From the NCBI GenBank assembly GCA_020698575.1, contig CM036245.1, positions 36,013,148 to 36,077,147 of the forward strand: DNA of 64,000 bases, written 5' to 3'. This DNA is from Bostrychus sinensis. Its lineage: Eukaryota; Chordata; Actinopteri; Gobiiformes; Eleotridae. Of this stretch, positions 9,586 through 21,429 are shown one piece after another. The notes under the pieces were generated by a model. The model saw only the letters and a list, made by a program, of their open reading frames with translations. It ran no database searches and was not told the origin of the DNA. Numbering within the stretch: the stretch's first letter is position 1; every line of letters starts with the position of its first letter. The position numbers and the translations under genes are program-made.

Positions 9586-12130
9586 TTATATGAGGGTTAG
9601 TGCACCAGTGTTCAGTAGTCTGACAGTGTCTGGGTAGAAACTGCTCCTTAGCCTGGTAGTACTCGCCTGGATGCTGCACAGCCTTCTGCCTGATGGGAGG
9701 GGCTTGAATAGATGGTGGCCAGGGTGGGTGGAGTCTCCCATGATGCAAGAAGGAGGGACAGTAGCAGTTCTCCGGAAGTCTACCATAATTTCTTTGGTTT
9801 TTTAGTGATGTTTAGAAATAAATTATTCTCCTTACACCACAGGCACAGTTCCTTCACCTCCTGCCTGTATGCTCTTTCATCCTTGTTATTGATAAGCCCC
9901 AGAACAGCTGTGTCATCTGCACACTTCACTATGATTAGATTCATAGTGAGCTCTGCAGTCATTAGTCAGCAGCGTGTAAAGCAGTGGGCTAAGGACACAG
10001 CCCTGGGGCGAGCCAGTGCTGAGGAGCATGGGTGATGATGTGATGTTGTTAATCCTAACACGCTGTGGCCTGTTGGTTAAAAAGTCCAGAATCCAATTAC
10101 AAAGAGATGGAGTAAGTCCCATTCCTGAGAGTTTGTTCACTAAGGTCTGTGGAATTATGGTATTAAAGGTGGAACTAAAATCCAAAAAGACGACCCTCAC
10201 ATAGGAGTCTTTGTTCTCCAGATGTGTCAGGGCCTGGTGGATCACAGAAGCAATGGCATCAGCTGTTGAGCGGTTCCGCCTATAAGCATATTGGTGAAGG
10301 TCAAATGCAATGTCAGTGTCCTCCTTTATGCGAGCCATGACCAGTCTCTCAAAACACTTCATGACCACTGGCGTGAGAGCTATTGGCCGGTAGTCATTAA
10401 GGCATGATGGTGTCTGGACCTTAGGCGCAGGAACAATGGTAGATGTCTTGAGACATGCTGGTACAATGGCCTGGGACAGTGACATGTTAAATATGTCCGT
10501 TATGACCTCAGTGAGCTGGTGTGCAGTCTTTTAGGACCCGACCCGGGATCCCATCAGGGCCTGTTGCTCTGCGAGGATTAGTTTTCAGCAGAGCAGACTT
10601 TACCTCTGCAGCTGTAACAGTGAGGTGCGTATCATAGAATAAGGGAGTGGTCCTGGATGTAGTACTGGTGTTATGGACCTCAAAGCGTGCATAGAAGGAG
10701 TTCAGGGCATCAGGCAGTGTTGGATCCTTGAATAATCCGTGATACATTTGATGCCCTGCCACATGCTCCGAGGGTTGTTTGAGGAAATGGAAGTGTCCCT
10801 GAATCTTAAAAGCATAAGCTGACTTCGCCCTTTTTATTCCTGCCTCAAAGCTACGTCGAGCATTTCTAAGTGCAGCAACATTGCTCATCCTGAATGCAGT
10901 GTCCCGAGCTTTCGGTAAAGTACGCACTTCAGCATTTAGCCAGGGTTTCTTGTTGGGGGAGATGGTAATGGTTTTGGTAACTGTAACATCTTGCATGCAC
11001 TTATCAATGTAGACTAGGACTGATAATGTATGCTCCTCCAGGTCCACTCTGCCCTCCACTGTTGCAGCCTCCCTGAAGATCTGCCAATCTGTAGTATCAA
11101 AACAGTCCTGAAGCGCAGAGACAGCTCCAGGGGGCCACTGTGTGATGTTATTCCTTATGGCTTTTTTCTTTTTGAACACAAGGCAGTATGCAGGGGCCAG
11201 CATGATGGATATGTGGTCTGAAGAGCCAAGATGGGGGCGGGGGAAAACTCTGTATGTGCCATGTCTGTTTGTATACACTCTGTCTAATGTCTTGTCACCT
11301 CGTGTAGCAATAGTGACATGCTGTTGAAACATAGGGAGAGCATCTTGCAGGTGAACGTGGTTAAAGTCACCCGCAACTACAAACAGAGCCTCCGGATGTT
11401 TGTTTTGCAGCCCACTAATGCTATCGTGTAGCTCCTTTAGCACAATATTAGCATTGGCCCGAGGCGGGACATAAACAACAACTACAAACACAACTGAATT
11501 CACGCAACAGATAGTGAGGGCGACATTTGATGGTTAGGTGTTCAACAGCTTCAGAACAATGCCTTCCGACTACGGAACAGTTTGTGCACCAACCTTGGTT
11601 TACATAGACACAGAGTCCTCCACCCTTTGTTTTACCCGACAGATGGTTTCGGTCCGAGCGAAATAGAATACGCCCATCAAGTTGAAAAGCAGAGTCTGGC
11701 ATGTTGTTATTTAACCATGACTCTGTCAATACAAGTACACTGCAGTTCTGCATCTCCTGCTGACATAGTCTTGCTCGCAGCCAGTCCATTTTATTGTCCA
11801 GAGCCCGAACATTAGACAGAAAGACTGATGGAATGGTTGGCCTATTCACCTTTAGCCGGGCCAACGCTCCAGCTCTCTTCCCTCTCTTCTGTTTCCTCGT
11901 ACACCGCTTCCTTCTGCCTCTGAACTGGTGTCGCCTACTCCTCCATGCCACCATCTTCAGAAGCTTTAACCTGCCGATCGCTGCACTAAGCTTCAGAGGA
12001 AGTGAAGTGCTATCACTGTTTAATTCTAACAATTCAGCTGATGTATATCTAAAACTAATTTTGGCCCCGAGAACTAGAGAAGCCACTGCACTATCTCTGT
12101 GTGCCGCCATCTTGTTGCCATTGTAACAAT
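9586..12130 (-). mobile_element. Degenerate L2/jockey-type LINE (APE endonuclease + RT)
   Basis: Nearly full-length but broken, minus strand. The 5' part (12130-11500) has a basic region, then an endonuclease N-terminus with 'NVRALDNKMDWLRARL' and 'LTESWLNN'. The next frame (11500-10510) holds the AP-endonuclease core: 'VVAGDFNH', 'TLDRVYTNRHGTYRVFPRPHLGSSDH'-like boxes, a linker, and 'ATGPDGIPGRVLKDC', the start of RT. The frame 10485-9913 holds the RT palm with 'FLDFSSTFNTI' and 'GSPQGCVLSPLLY'. The active-site box near 9913-9924 reads CADD instead of the usual YADD/FADD. The tail 9786-9590 matches the usual C-terminus with 'LPSGRR'. Frame breaks lie near 11500, 10500, 9920 and 9780. The clade is judged from motif order, not from a tree. 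Confidence 0.8.
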
Positions 12131-13060
12131 AGTGAAGTCCTATTGATGTCCAACATAACCACATTCTTTTTCAATAACTCTTTGTATAAAAGACTTTTGT
12201 GGCTGTCCCTATTCAGGGACAGCAGAGCTGCTCATAATACAGCGTATTGGTGTTTTATGGCAAAACCGGCATCAGTTCTTCATAAGCTCCATCTTTGTTT
12301 TGGATACAGGTCAGCAGCTCACTGCTTACATCCCGTGCTTCATTTCTCTGGTTACTCTGCCTGTGATTGTAACGCCCATAGAAATAAACTTAAGTGAATG
12401 GATACCATAATTAATAACTTCAGCACTGTCTTAAGCAACTATAATTATGGAGTAAGGGAGAACTAAAAGTACCTAAAGTGAATGGAGTCATCTGCCAAAA
12501 CATGTTCCCCATCTCACAGCTGAAAAGATTCCCCAGACCTGATCTCTAAACAGGGGCTTGTTTCATTCAGGGGTAAAAGCTCAATCCATTGAAGCTCAAA
12601 ACCCTTAGATATCTCGCAAACACGCCTTGTTTGTCAGACAGTTGCAACAGAATGTGTCCAGGATCTGTAGAAAAACCTAATCATTTCTTCATTGACCTTT
12701 TACTGGCCTGACTAATGCAAGTCAAAGCATAACATTTTAGGCGGATGGAATAGTTTTGTAGTCTGTGACTCATGGTCCTTCATGTTGTCTTAGCTAAAAA
12801 TGATCTTTTGTGAAGCAGAGATTATTTTGTTATAATTTATTAGAAATGTATTTAATTTGAAGTCATTAGCTTACCAAAAAGAGGGAGACCTCTGCAGATA
12901 TCATTAAGGCCTCAAAGAAGGTTTAGAGCTGAAGCAACCTGGATGACTACCTGCCTTTGGACAACAGATGACATTTAATGGTTGTTTCAATTCTGGCACA
13001 TTTACGTTGATGCTCTCTGCAGATTTGTTAAAGAATATGCACTGTCCTATTAAAAAAAAA
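12131..13060. other. No gene recognised
   Basis: Unassigned sequence. About 12885-12950 resembles part of duplicated block D (compare 38790-38870). A poly-A run of 19 lies at about 13052-13070. Confidence 0.45.
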
Positions 13061-13074
13061 AAAAAAAAAAAGCT

Positions 13075-13200
13075 AGAAACCCAGACTACCGCAGCTTTGG
13101 CTTAGACTGAAGAGCATGGCTTCAGTTGAGTCATTCCAGACAAACTCAACTTCATTGCAAATCCTTTTCTCATAGAATAAACTAGTAAAGTGTATTTTAT
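13075..13200. repeat. Duplicated block D, copy D1 (partial)
   Basis: This segment shares sequence with 21735-21794, 39505-39570 and 53700-53830, including a 'gagtcattc' motif. Here the site after that motif is unoccupied, unlike copies D2 and D3, which carry insertions there. Confidence 0.65.
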
Positions 13201-13224
13201 GTTTAACCACAGTGCTGCTTATTG

Positions 13225-13335
13225 CCAGGCCTTGGCATGTAAATAAGAATTAGAATAAGAATAAGAAAACCTTTATTATCCTCAGTGGGGAAACTGCATT
13301 GTTGCAACAGCATAAGTACAGTTAGCAGTAGCACA
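13225..13335. repeat. Dispersed retroposon-like fragment
   Basis: It carries an (AATAAG)-like run followed by 'cctttattatcctc' and 'gtggggaaactgcatt', a pattern common in fish retroposon ends. The family was not determined. Confidence 0.4.
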
Positions 13336-13843
13336 CAGTGGTATCACGCAAGAGCACAAAGTGTATCAGAGACCAGTTTGGCCAAAGAGAATTAAATCAT
13401 CATCATCAAAAAAATTTTTTTTTGAAGATTTGGAGTGAGACAGATCTTAAAAAAAGACCCTGTGTTAGGGGTGTTGTACACATACTCGTCTACATACAGC
13501 TGTATTTTTGCAGGCAGACGTACTCACACACCTGACCTGGCAAGCAACATTGCTTCAGAAAGAGCATGTAAATTTCAAGATTCCTGTGCCTTAAACTCAT
13601 TAATGATGACTCCTTAAACTAATTAAGCTGCATTTCTGTTTAGGTTCCTGTAATCATTGAAGTGTCAAAAAGAATGAAACAAGACATCATAATAAAAATC
13701 AGAGTATGAGCCACATCTGCTTTCTCCAAACTGGTCTCTTAAAGAGATTCAAATTTAGTGATTATATTTTTCCTACTACAAGCATTTGACCATTTACAGA
13801 GCCCAGGAGGCTATTTGCAAGCTAACTCAATACGTCAGATAAC

Positions 13844-13985
13844 CAGTGTTGGGTTAGTTACTCAAAAAAAGTAACTAGTTACAGATTACTAGTTACTCTT
13901 TTAAAAAGTAATATATTACTTTACTTAGTTACTGACTCATGAAAGTAACTTAGTTACTTTACTTTTGGATTACTTCCTAACAGGA
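13844..13985. mobile_element. hAT-like non-autonomous fragment
   Basis: It starts CAGTGTTGGG and continues with iterated 'gtaactagttac' motifs, the familiar end of a widespread vertebrate hAT-like MITE. I found neither a second terminus nor a target duplication. Confidence 0.5.
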
Positions 13986-14985
13986 AGGCCTAAATGAACC
14001 CCATTCTAAACAGAAGAAGCCTCCCACTGGTCCGTGATGAAAGGACATTTGACTGGATCTGAGTTTAGTATTAGTTTGATCAAAAATGTAATGCGCCAAC
14101 ATTTTACTGCCCCCCCTTTTCTCCATCCTGTCAACACATGGACAAGACAAACATAGACAATCTTTTTAGGCCCTGCTGCCCAGTGTGAAGTAGGCTAGAT
14201 GGAGTATTATTAAAGGGATTGTGCATAATATCTAATATTTACTTTTGTAATGCATACATTTAGACATAAAAGCCAAGAACCACTGCTGACTGGGCCATGC
14301 TACGTGCAGCTAAGGCTGCGCTCACACTAGGGGCATTTGAACCGTGCTGTGCCCAGCACCAGCTCGTGTTACAAGTGTTGAATGTGGTATTCATTAGCTT
14401 TTTATTGTGAGAACAGCAGTTGCGTATATGACAGGGACTGTAGCTGTGGATATGCACATATGAGCAACCGTGCCTTGGCCCACCAACGTACCGTGCTTCA
14501 AGGGCATTCAGGGCCTGGACCCAAGAATTCCACTACATCTGTATCACACTGCGAACTGCTGCTGAATGACGTCACAGACCCTTGTCTACTGGATATGTCT
14601 TCACTCCGCCACACCGGGCTGCGGAGCCCTGAGCAGCACGGGACATGCATGAGAGTATGTGCCATAAAAGCCATTGATAAGAGACCAAAACAACTATTTA
14701 TTCAGAAGCAGGATAGAAAACAACTGATGCACAGGTTTCTCCTTTACAACAGGAAGTTAATTGAGCACAAAAAACCTATACGAGTGCAATAAAGGTTTAA
14801 ATGTGTCTGTCATTGTTTCTGTAACCTCATGTGAAATGGAGGGTATGTGATTATGCCAAAGACAGAAAAGTTGTAACGTAAATCAGAAATAACTTTTGCA
14901 AGATCTCTCAAAAAGTCAATACATTTGTCCTCACCATGTCCCTTCCCAGGCTCTAAAGACTTTGATATCTGGAATACACACAAAA
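13986..14985. other. No gene recognised
   Basis: Unassigned. A 136-codon frame at 14382-14792 has no recognisable domain and ordinary noncoding composition. A 'gctgcgctcacacta' motif near 14315 may be the end of another DNA element. Confidence 0.4.
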
Positions 14986-14989
14986 TACA

Positions 14990-16212
14990 TTTTTAAAGGG
15001 TTTTATTGAATATGTTCTGTGTGGTTTGCTTGTATATTACCATATCACAAATAATATGTTGTCAATTTATTTTCTAGTGCATTTTATTGACAAGATCAAG
15101 TTATCAGTGTTTATCATAATTACAGTATGTTTCTCTCCAAGTGACATCATCATTAAAACCTCATTTTACATTTCAGTTAAAATGTTGGAGAGATTGTAAC
15201 ACTCACACAACAGTGCAAGCAAGTTACCAATAGAAAAGGTCTGGAAATAGTGACAATTTACCAATGCTACTGTTTTTTACCTTGTCTTGACCCATTTAAA
15301 AATTAACAACCAAAATACCAAAAGGCAGAGACAATTTAACTCTCCAAAAATGATTATAATTGTGATGTCCAAAGCAGACAATATACACCCTGACCAAGAA
15401 TTGCTTACAGGTCCTTTAATGCGCGTTAGGTCATAATACGCGTTAGTTCATGATGCGCGTGAGTTCATAATATATAGTATCTGCTGCCAGGTCTCCAAAA
15501 ATATAATCCAAAGGAAATTCAAAAGAATGTCCGTATACATCCCAAACGTAAAGTCAAATCCCGAAATAAATCCCAAAAATTGAGTCTTTAAGTCCTCCAA
15601 AAAAAAAGAAAGAGGAACATGCGAGGCTGCAGCGGAGGCGCGCTCCCGCGCCGGCACTTCGAAGCGCCGCGATAAAAAGGTAATAATTGGAGCGCTCTCA
15701 CCGGCCTCAGTTGTGCTTTGTCCAGGCGGTCAGCATTAGTCCACCATTCACACTTCTTTTCGTGCCCGCGCCCCCCCAGGTGCCTTGTATCAGGGCAATT
15801 AGCAGGCACCGTCAGCTGACTGCGGAGATCAGCTGAACAGGTAAACAAACAAAAGGACACAAACACTACAATGCAATACAAAAACCCAACTATTATGTTG
15901 CCTGTGCTACAAGATGAGTATTCCTGTGAGGAGCCTCAGTGGAACTGCTGATCTTTCTTTACATTTCTGTTCTCTTGTTGTGTGGGTGAAGTCCAATAAA
16001 AAGTGTGAAGCAAGCCGTTTGTTTTGTTTTGGAAATACCTGAATGACCCAATCTCTCACTAACAACCATATCAACCTATAATCAGGTCAAACTTTCAAAA
16101 TGTTGTAATCTTAAACTGTGATTTATCAACTTAAAAAGTAAAAAAGTAAAAGTTGATTAAAAAAAAACATAAAGTTCATGTCAAGTTTGTAAACTTTGAA
16201 AACAAAATTTTA
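14990..16212. repeat. Receptor unit 2, duplicated 3' flank (with insertions)
   Basis: About 15030-15190 matches 4480-4610 and, in its last part, 29895-29965. About 15920-16135 matches 4635-4860 and 30050-30185. Between them lies a GC-richer unassigned block (about 15600-15840) that is absent from unit 1. Confidence 0.7.
15418..15468. repeat. 17-bp tandem repeat, three copies
   Basis: Three consecutive 17-bp units begin at 15418, 15435 and 15452. They share the core 'cgcgtt' or 'cgcgtg' followed by 'agttcat' or 'aggtcat'. Unit length and boundaries are clear by eye. Confidence 0.8.
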
Positions 16213-16334
16213 GGATTGGTGGCTCATCTAGTAGAGCATGTACCACGTATCAGAACAGTCTGGGTTCAGTTCCTGGCTCAACTCTGTTTGCTCCATGTCA
16301 TTCCCCTCTCTGTCCCGAACTCCTGTCTGCTGAC
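16213..16334 (+). mobile_element. tRNA-derived SINE fragment
   Basis: An A-box-like segment ('tggctcatctagtagagc') is followed by a B-box-like segment ('gggttcagttcc') and then a body with 'ctccatgtcattcccctctc'. The same order is found at 62104-62236. The copy stops abruptly at 'ctgtctgctg', where it joins the 3' end of the receptor copy 2 coding frame. It is a retroposon relic, not a tRNA gene. Confidence 0.7.
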
Positions 16335-17284
16335 ATTTCTTTGGGTTCATCTGTCTCAGAGGCTCGCTGTAGACGCAGAGCTTTCCTGCAGATGTTATAG
16401 AAGACAGAGCTGGAGAAGTAGTACACCACTGGGTCCAGTGCACTGTTCAGATAGGTGAAGCTCACAGTAATGGAGTGTATTATTGTCATCTGTTCTATTT
16501 CAGCACAGTCTTGAGTTTTTAGCATCGTATCGTCTGTGTTGTCTGTTTTAAACCAAATGATGAGCTGGGTGATGTTACTTGGAAGAAAGCAAATGGTGAA
16601 GAGGATCATTATTGTTATCATTAACCACAGAGCTTTTTTAATTCTGGCTTGTTGAGCTATTTGTCTTCTTCTCAGGTGTCGGATGATACTCACTGTGCAG
16701 TAGAGAATTGCAAGGAAAGGCAAATAGAAGGCAAACAGAAATCCAAGCCTCTGCCAAGACACACTGTGATGTCTCTCAAATTGACTTGTGAAGTTCCCAC
16801 AGTAGCCCTTGTTGGTTTTATTTAGGGTGAAGAATACACTCATTAAAATAGTCATTAACCAGAGTACAGCTGCTCCACACGCTGCTTTGGAGACACTCAG
16901 AAAGTTGATGCGATGATGAGGATGGACCACACGCATGTATCTGTCTAAAGCAATAGATATTAGAAATAGTGTGCTCCCAGTGTGGCTCATACACATCATG
17001 AAATGACAGATTTTGCAGAAAGTGCTTCCAAATTTCCACTCAAAGTTGGAGTTGTAGTAACTGACACGAAAAGGTAAAGCCAGGAGCAGAAGAAAGTCGG
17101 CCATGGCCAGGCTGAAGAGTAGAACCGTGCTGCTCTTCCATGGCTTCAGATGGAAGCAGAAGATCCACAGAGCAAAGCCATTCCCCAAAGTTCCCAAAAT
17201 AAACTCAGTGGCCATCAATGGAGGCAGGACAGCACTGAGAACAGTATTGTTAAAAGAACACTGCATCTTGACCTGTGCACTCAT
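16298..17284 (-). CDS. hcar: HCAR-like GPCR, copy 2 (intact, novel C-terminal tail)
   Basis: A single-exon receptor of 328 aa from ATG 17284. A second ATG at codon 7 (17266) aligns with the only start available to copy 1. It keeps all class A landmarks: GNG 34-36, TM2 Asp63, Cys90/Cys162, DRY 114-116, CFLPSN in TM6 and DPVVY in TM7. The HCAR2 Arg111-equivalent position is His101, preceded by Ser100. ECL2 and the ECL3 region differ clearly from copy 1. Up to ...EPKEMS the tail follows the other copies. It then continues ADRSSGQRGE instead of the SLSVSQQV-type ending. Those ten codons are read antisense through the adjoining SINE fragment, so a deletion fused the gene to the SINE and supplied a new stop. 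The receptor core is otherwise intact and could be functional. The ligand is not known. Confidence 0.9.
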   Translation of the reverse strand: MSAQVKMQCSFNNTVLSAVLPPLMATEFILGTLGNGFALWIFCFHLKPWKSSTVLLFSLAMADFLLLLALPFRVSYYNSNFEWKFGSTFCKICHFMMCMSHTGSTLFLISIALDRYMRVVHPHHRINFLSVSKAACGAAVLWLMTILMSVFFTLNKTNKGYCGNFTSQFERHHSVSWQRLGFLFAFYLPFLAILYCTVSIIRHLRRRQIAQQARIKKALWLMITIMILFTICFLPSNITQLIIWFKTDNTDDTMLKTQDCAEIEQMTIIHSITVSFTYLNSALDPVVYYFSSSVFYNICRKALRLQRASETDEPKEMSADRSSGQRGE

Positions 17285-17960
17285 TCATCTGCTACAGCTC
17301 AAATACATACACTTTGTAAGGAAGCTTTTTTTTTATGCTTGAGGGTTTTGTCACAGGAAACATGATGGTTTCTTTATCACACAAATGAGATTCCACTGAA
17401 TTATGTTATGACCAGTTTTTTTCCCTGTTCCATATTTGCCAGAGAAGCTACCACAGCATCATTATCTCACAACAATCCATCTTGTCCAGCAGAGGCATTT
17501 CTACTAGAGTGGAACTGCTGTTGGTTGGCCGGCTCACCCGCGCCCAGTATTAAATCTGCAAAAATCCTCAGACTCTCCTGATAAAGAGACAGCATGAGCA
17601 TACAGAATTACTCAAATATGGGTGAATGAAACAAAATACTACACTAGGTATGTTTTTGAAGTGAAAACAAGCTCAAAGAAGTTTATTTATCATAACAGTT
17701 GACCTTCTAGTTCATAGTAAAATTTTTAAAAATAACTTTAGTAAAAAAAAAAAAATTCTTAGGAAAGTAGGTCACCGTCGGTGGTGAATCATAGACAGAG
17801 GGTAGTACAAGATACAAATGTTTTGTTGTGTTTAAAGATATTGCATACACTTGAAAAATAAGTTTGTTTTTGTGTGCAAAGTTAGTTGTTTTTTTATGAG
17901 AAAAGTTCTGTTTTGATAAGAATAGGTTTGTTTTTATGAGGATAATGGTTCAGGATGAAC
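17285..17960. repeat. Receptor unit 2, duplicated 5' flank
   Basis: Nearly identical to 6506-7130, including the block around 'ggttggccggctcacccgcg'. Beyond about 17830 the two flanks diverge. Confidence 0.75.
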
Positions 17961-20225
17961 TGTGCCTCACCTGGATTGTGGACGAGTTACAGTCCCAACA
18001 TGAGGAGGAGGAGATGTCTGTAGTGAAGTCGGCCTGTGGCTCAGATCACACAGCATCACATTTAAATTGCTGGATGCATTTTTGCAAATGAATGCATTAA
18101 AAATATTTGTAACAACAACTTTCCTTTCCATGACACGCCCACAGACTTTTAATAAGGTGCACTTTAGGAGCACACAACATAATCTCCATTCATGCTCCTA
18201 TTATACATCCAGGTCAGGAGCTAGTTGTACACAAATGCGTGCACTGTGCACATGCAGGCCTAACTCATGTTGAGCGAGCCTACAGTTGCTGAGACTGAGC
18301 AGCAGTCAACAGGAGCAGTAAAGCACAGGACAAAGACCTGAGATGTCTGGGCAAAGTGGACAAACTAAAGATTATACCACCAATATTATTGAACAACTGC
18401 TGAATGTCCCAATGTCCCAAGTCTAAAATTAAATAAAACTTATTAAACTGAATAACTTCTGTACACAGCAGCTCTCTAGCATTGTTTGTTTGTGATAGAA
18501 ATATTTTTGTCATAGAAGTAGAACTTTTCTTGTGTAAACAGAATTGATTGTACTCATAAAAACAGACCTAACTTTACTTATGCCACAGATTTTTTTTTCC
18601 ACGTGAAAGCAATAAACTTTCATACAAATATGTATTAAAATTTTGAAACGGTCATTTTTATCACACTGTCTTTATCATCACTCTTAATCGCTCTCCATCA
18701 CTTACTCCCTTTGTTAAAAAAGTAGGTCACAATAAAAAGATCAGATTAAACTGGGTCCCACAGTCAGAACAATGGTGAACCACAGACTGAGATACACAAG
18801 ATACAAATACTTTTAGATACAAATGCTTCAATGCGGCTAAAAATGTATTAAAATTAAATTTTATCACAGCGTCTTTACCCTCACTCTGATCATGTGACCC
18901 AAAAAAGTGACAGAATTTACTTTTCTTAAAATATCACTTAGAAGGTCCTAGGAGAAATTAGCTTGATGCATAAAAATGTAATTTAAAAAAAAATATTGTT
19001 TATTGTAGTAAAAACTTGCTGTGCACTTTTAGGGCCATATATAGACAATCTTGGTGGAGGCAGTGGTGTAGACAGAGGTACGTCAGGGGGCGTGTCCAGA
19101 AAGCTCCGTCCCTACTTAAAATGGTGTAGACGTTGGTCTGAAGAGGCTGAACTTGGGCTGAGAAAAATACTGTTGACTGTAGTTCTACTGTAGGCAGATG
19201 TGAACGATGTGATGTAATGATTGAAAACTTCATACTCAAGGTTCAACATACTGTAGATGTTCCAACAGCAGGCTCCCTGTAGGATTCACAGCACCACAAG
19301 AATTTCATTAAAAAGCCTTCATAAATATGGCAGCTGTAATAGCCACCATTGATAATCAAACACATAAAATGTAACAATTAAGAAATGCATAGTGCATAGA
19401 TGTTACTGCAGCTGCTAGAAAGACAAGTGAAGACAGAACAGTCAATTTATCTCAGTGGCTGCAATAATGTACGTAAAATGTTAAACAACAAAGCATTTCT
19501 CAACTAAACAAATTCTTTGGACAATAACAATTCAGGTCCATACTGCCTCCCAACAAACTGTAAACGTTATTTACAAGTTGTGATAGAATGAAATAATGCT
19601 ATGAACATTGTCAAAGTAAAGTAAAATTAAAAGTGTTAGCACAAGTTGGGGTTGGCACATAAACTGTTGCAGCCTCTGATTTAACAGACAGCAGTTTGTT
19701 AAATCAAACTGTTAAAGAATGTTTTTGTAAAGACTTAACTAACGTTACTGTACTAGGCCCAGACAGGAACAAGTCTTCTGGCTCTTTTTTTTTTTTTTTT
19801 TTTACTCACAATTACAAATTAAAATAGCGTATATAATACAATATATATACCTATAAAGCCATCAAAACACTGAATTTTCAAGTTAGCCACAGGTCAGCAA
19901 TTTTATCAGTATCTATGCTCTGTCTTCACGTGTATTACAGAATACATATTTAAGTGAAATCCAGATTAAAAACGGTATAATTATGGACAGTTTTCATTGT
20001 CATTCAAAAAGAAACCAGGTTAACTGTGGTGGAGTTTGCAAAGTATATTAACGTTAACGTTATTCCTTTACCCTGTCTCTCAAGTCCACACATAACAAGA
20101 ATTCTAACATTTTCAGAATAACACCAAGGATTTTTCAACAGCAAATACAAAACCAGGACAATAAACACGTAATTGTCTTATCACAAAACTATTGAAGAGC
20201 AGTAAAACTCACCGTGAAGACTCAA
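17961..20225. other. No gene recognised
   Basis: Only short frames. About 18715-18830 repeats a piece of the receptor 5' flank (compare 6985-7050 and 17768-17830). A poly-T run lies at about 19786-19803. Nothing else is assignable. Confidence 0.45.
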
Positions 20226-20320
20226 TAGGGATGTGAGAATCGATACCAAAAGTATTGATACCTCCGGAATTTTGGTATCGATACTAGTCTGAAAGTATCG
20301 ATACTTTGTATTAATGTTGT
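20226..20320. mobile_element. hAT-like MITE terminus with inverted 'atcgata' motifs
   Basis: It starts TAGGGATGTGAGAATCGATA and contains several inverted copies of the 'tatcgata' core, a familiar fish hAT-like end. The far terminus was not located. Confidence 0.4.
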
Positions 20321-20639
20321 AGCTGCTGTAGCTGTATTTGTCTTTAATACTCTACATTCTTTACTTGTACTCCCAGCCTTCTGTCTTAGTTTCCTCCTCG
20401 GTTACCTGACAAAATATTGAGTTTAATGAACAGAGTGGAAACGTTTGGTCAGTGACTTGTCTCAGTAGCTTATACTTAAGATGCTAATTTGATAAATACA
20501 CTTACATTTTACATCAGTGTCTCTAACTCCTCTGTGACCTCCTCTCCTGCTGTAGCTCATACTCCTCTGGTATCTGTGTCCAACGCCTGTTTATTGTATT
20601 TTTATAAAGCTCTACAGCTGTATTATTGTCTTCTGCTGA

Positions 20640-20890
20640 TATAATGGGTGTTTCTCAAAGCCCAGGTGCCTTGCCTTGCCTTGATGACATCACAGGAAGG
20701 CATCCACCTCATCATCTGTCGCCCAAGGTGTGTTCCAATGTTCATGTCCTTCCCAGACAGGTGTCCTCTGTTTGGCAAACATGCGGCTAATTCACCAAGG
20801 ATACATCAATGGATCCTTCGCTGCCTTGCATCGGCCAAAATCACCCATAATGCACTGCAGCTTTTTTGAAAAAATGGCAGGCCATGAGCA
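20640..20890. repeat. Paralogue of the 3.1-3.8 kb debris
   Basis: It shares 'gtgttccaatgttcat' and the block around 'ataatgcactgcagc' with about 3118-3790, where more sequence lies between the two matches. Confidence 0.5.
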
Positions 20891-20949
20891 TGTATTACTT
20901 TTAAAAGCTTATTTAGTAAATTTGAGATTTTTTATAAGCTAAAATGTAG

Positions 20950-21019
20950 CACACACACACACACAAACACACACACACAACCCCCCCCCCCAAAAAAACA
21001 AACAAACAAAAAAAAAACA
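20950..21019. repeat. (AC)n / poly-C / A-rich simple repeat
   Basis: A run of AC dinucleotides is followed by about 12 C residues and an A-rich (CAAA)n stretch. Confidence 0.9.
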
Positions 21020-21259
21020 TCTTAGGTGTCCCCCCAAATGCCCTCCAGTGGTGATGGGAACAGGCAGGAAGGGGGAGAGAGAAGAGAGGCTGAGTTCCTG
21101 TAAAGAGTTTCGCTGGTCTCTGAGAGAAAAAAGTACTGAGGAGGTAATGATTGTTATTACTCAGTACTGCGCACTTTGAAATAGGTATACTACAGCATTC
21201 CTAGTGGGTATACAGCATATACCTGTGTATCACGTACACTTCACTGCTTTGGTGGTACT

Positions 21260-21400
21260 TTCAGAAGGCTTCTGAGCAGTGGTGGACAGTAACTAGATAT
21301 TTTTACTCAAGTAATTTACTTGATTGACTTGATTTTTCTTTTAAGAAAAAGTACTTTCTGTGTACATTTTTGTAGAACATATTTATACTTTTACTTGAGC
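21260..21400. mobile_element. hAT-like fragment (iterated 'actcaagta')
   Basis: It carries the phrase 'gtggacagtaac' followed by 'tactcaagtaatttactt', the usual start of a widespread fish hAT-like MITE. The boundaries are approximate. Confidence 0.35.
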
Positions 21401-21429
21401 AAAACTTTAAATTGTCTGAAAAGTTAAAT

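Noticed and set aside
9086..9748. Frames containing (SL)n, (IY)n or (RE)n runs
   Set aside because: They are translations of the compound microsatellite.
14382..14792. A 136-codon plus-strand ORF as a gene
   Set aside because: No recognisable domain, no paralogue in the window, and composition typical of chance frames.
16213..16285. Functional tRNA gene
   Set aside because: A and B boxes are imperfect, no acceptor stem pairs, and the body continues as a SINE.
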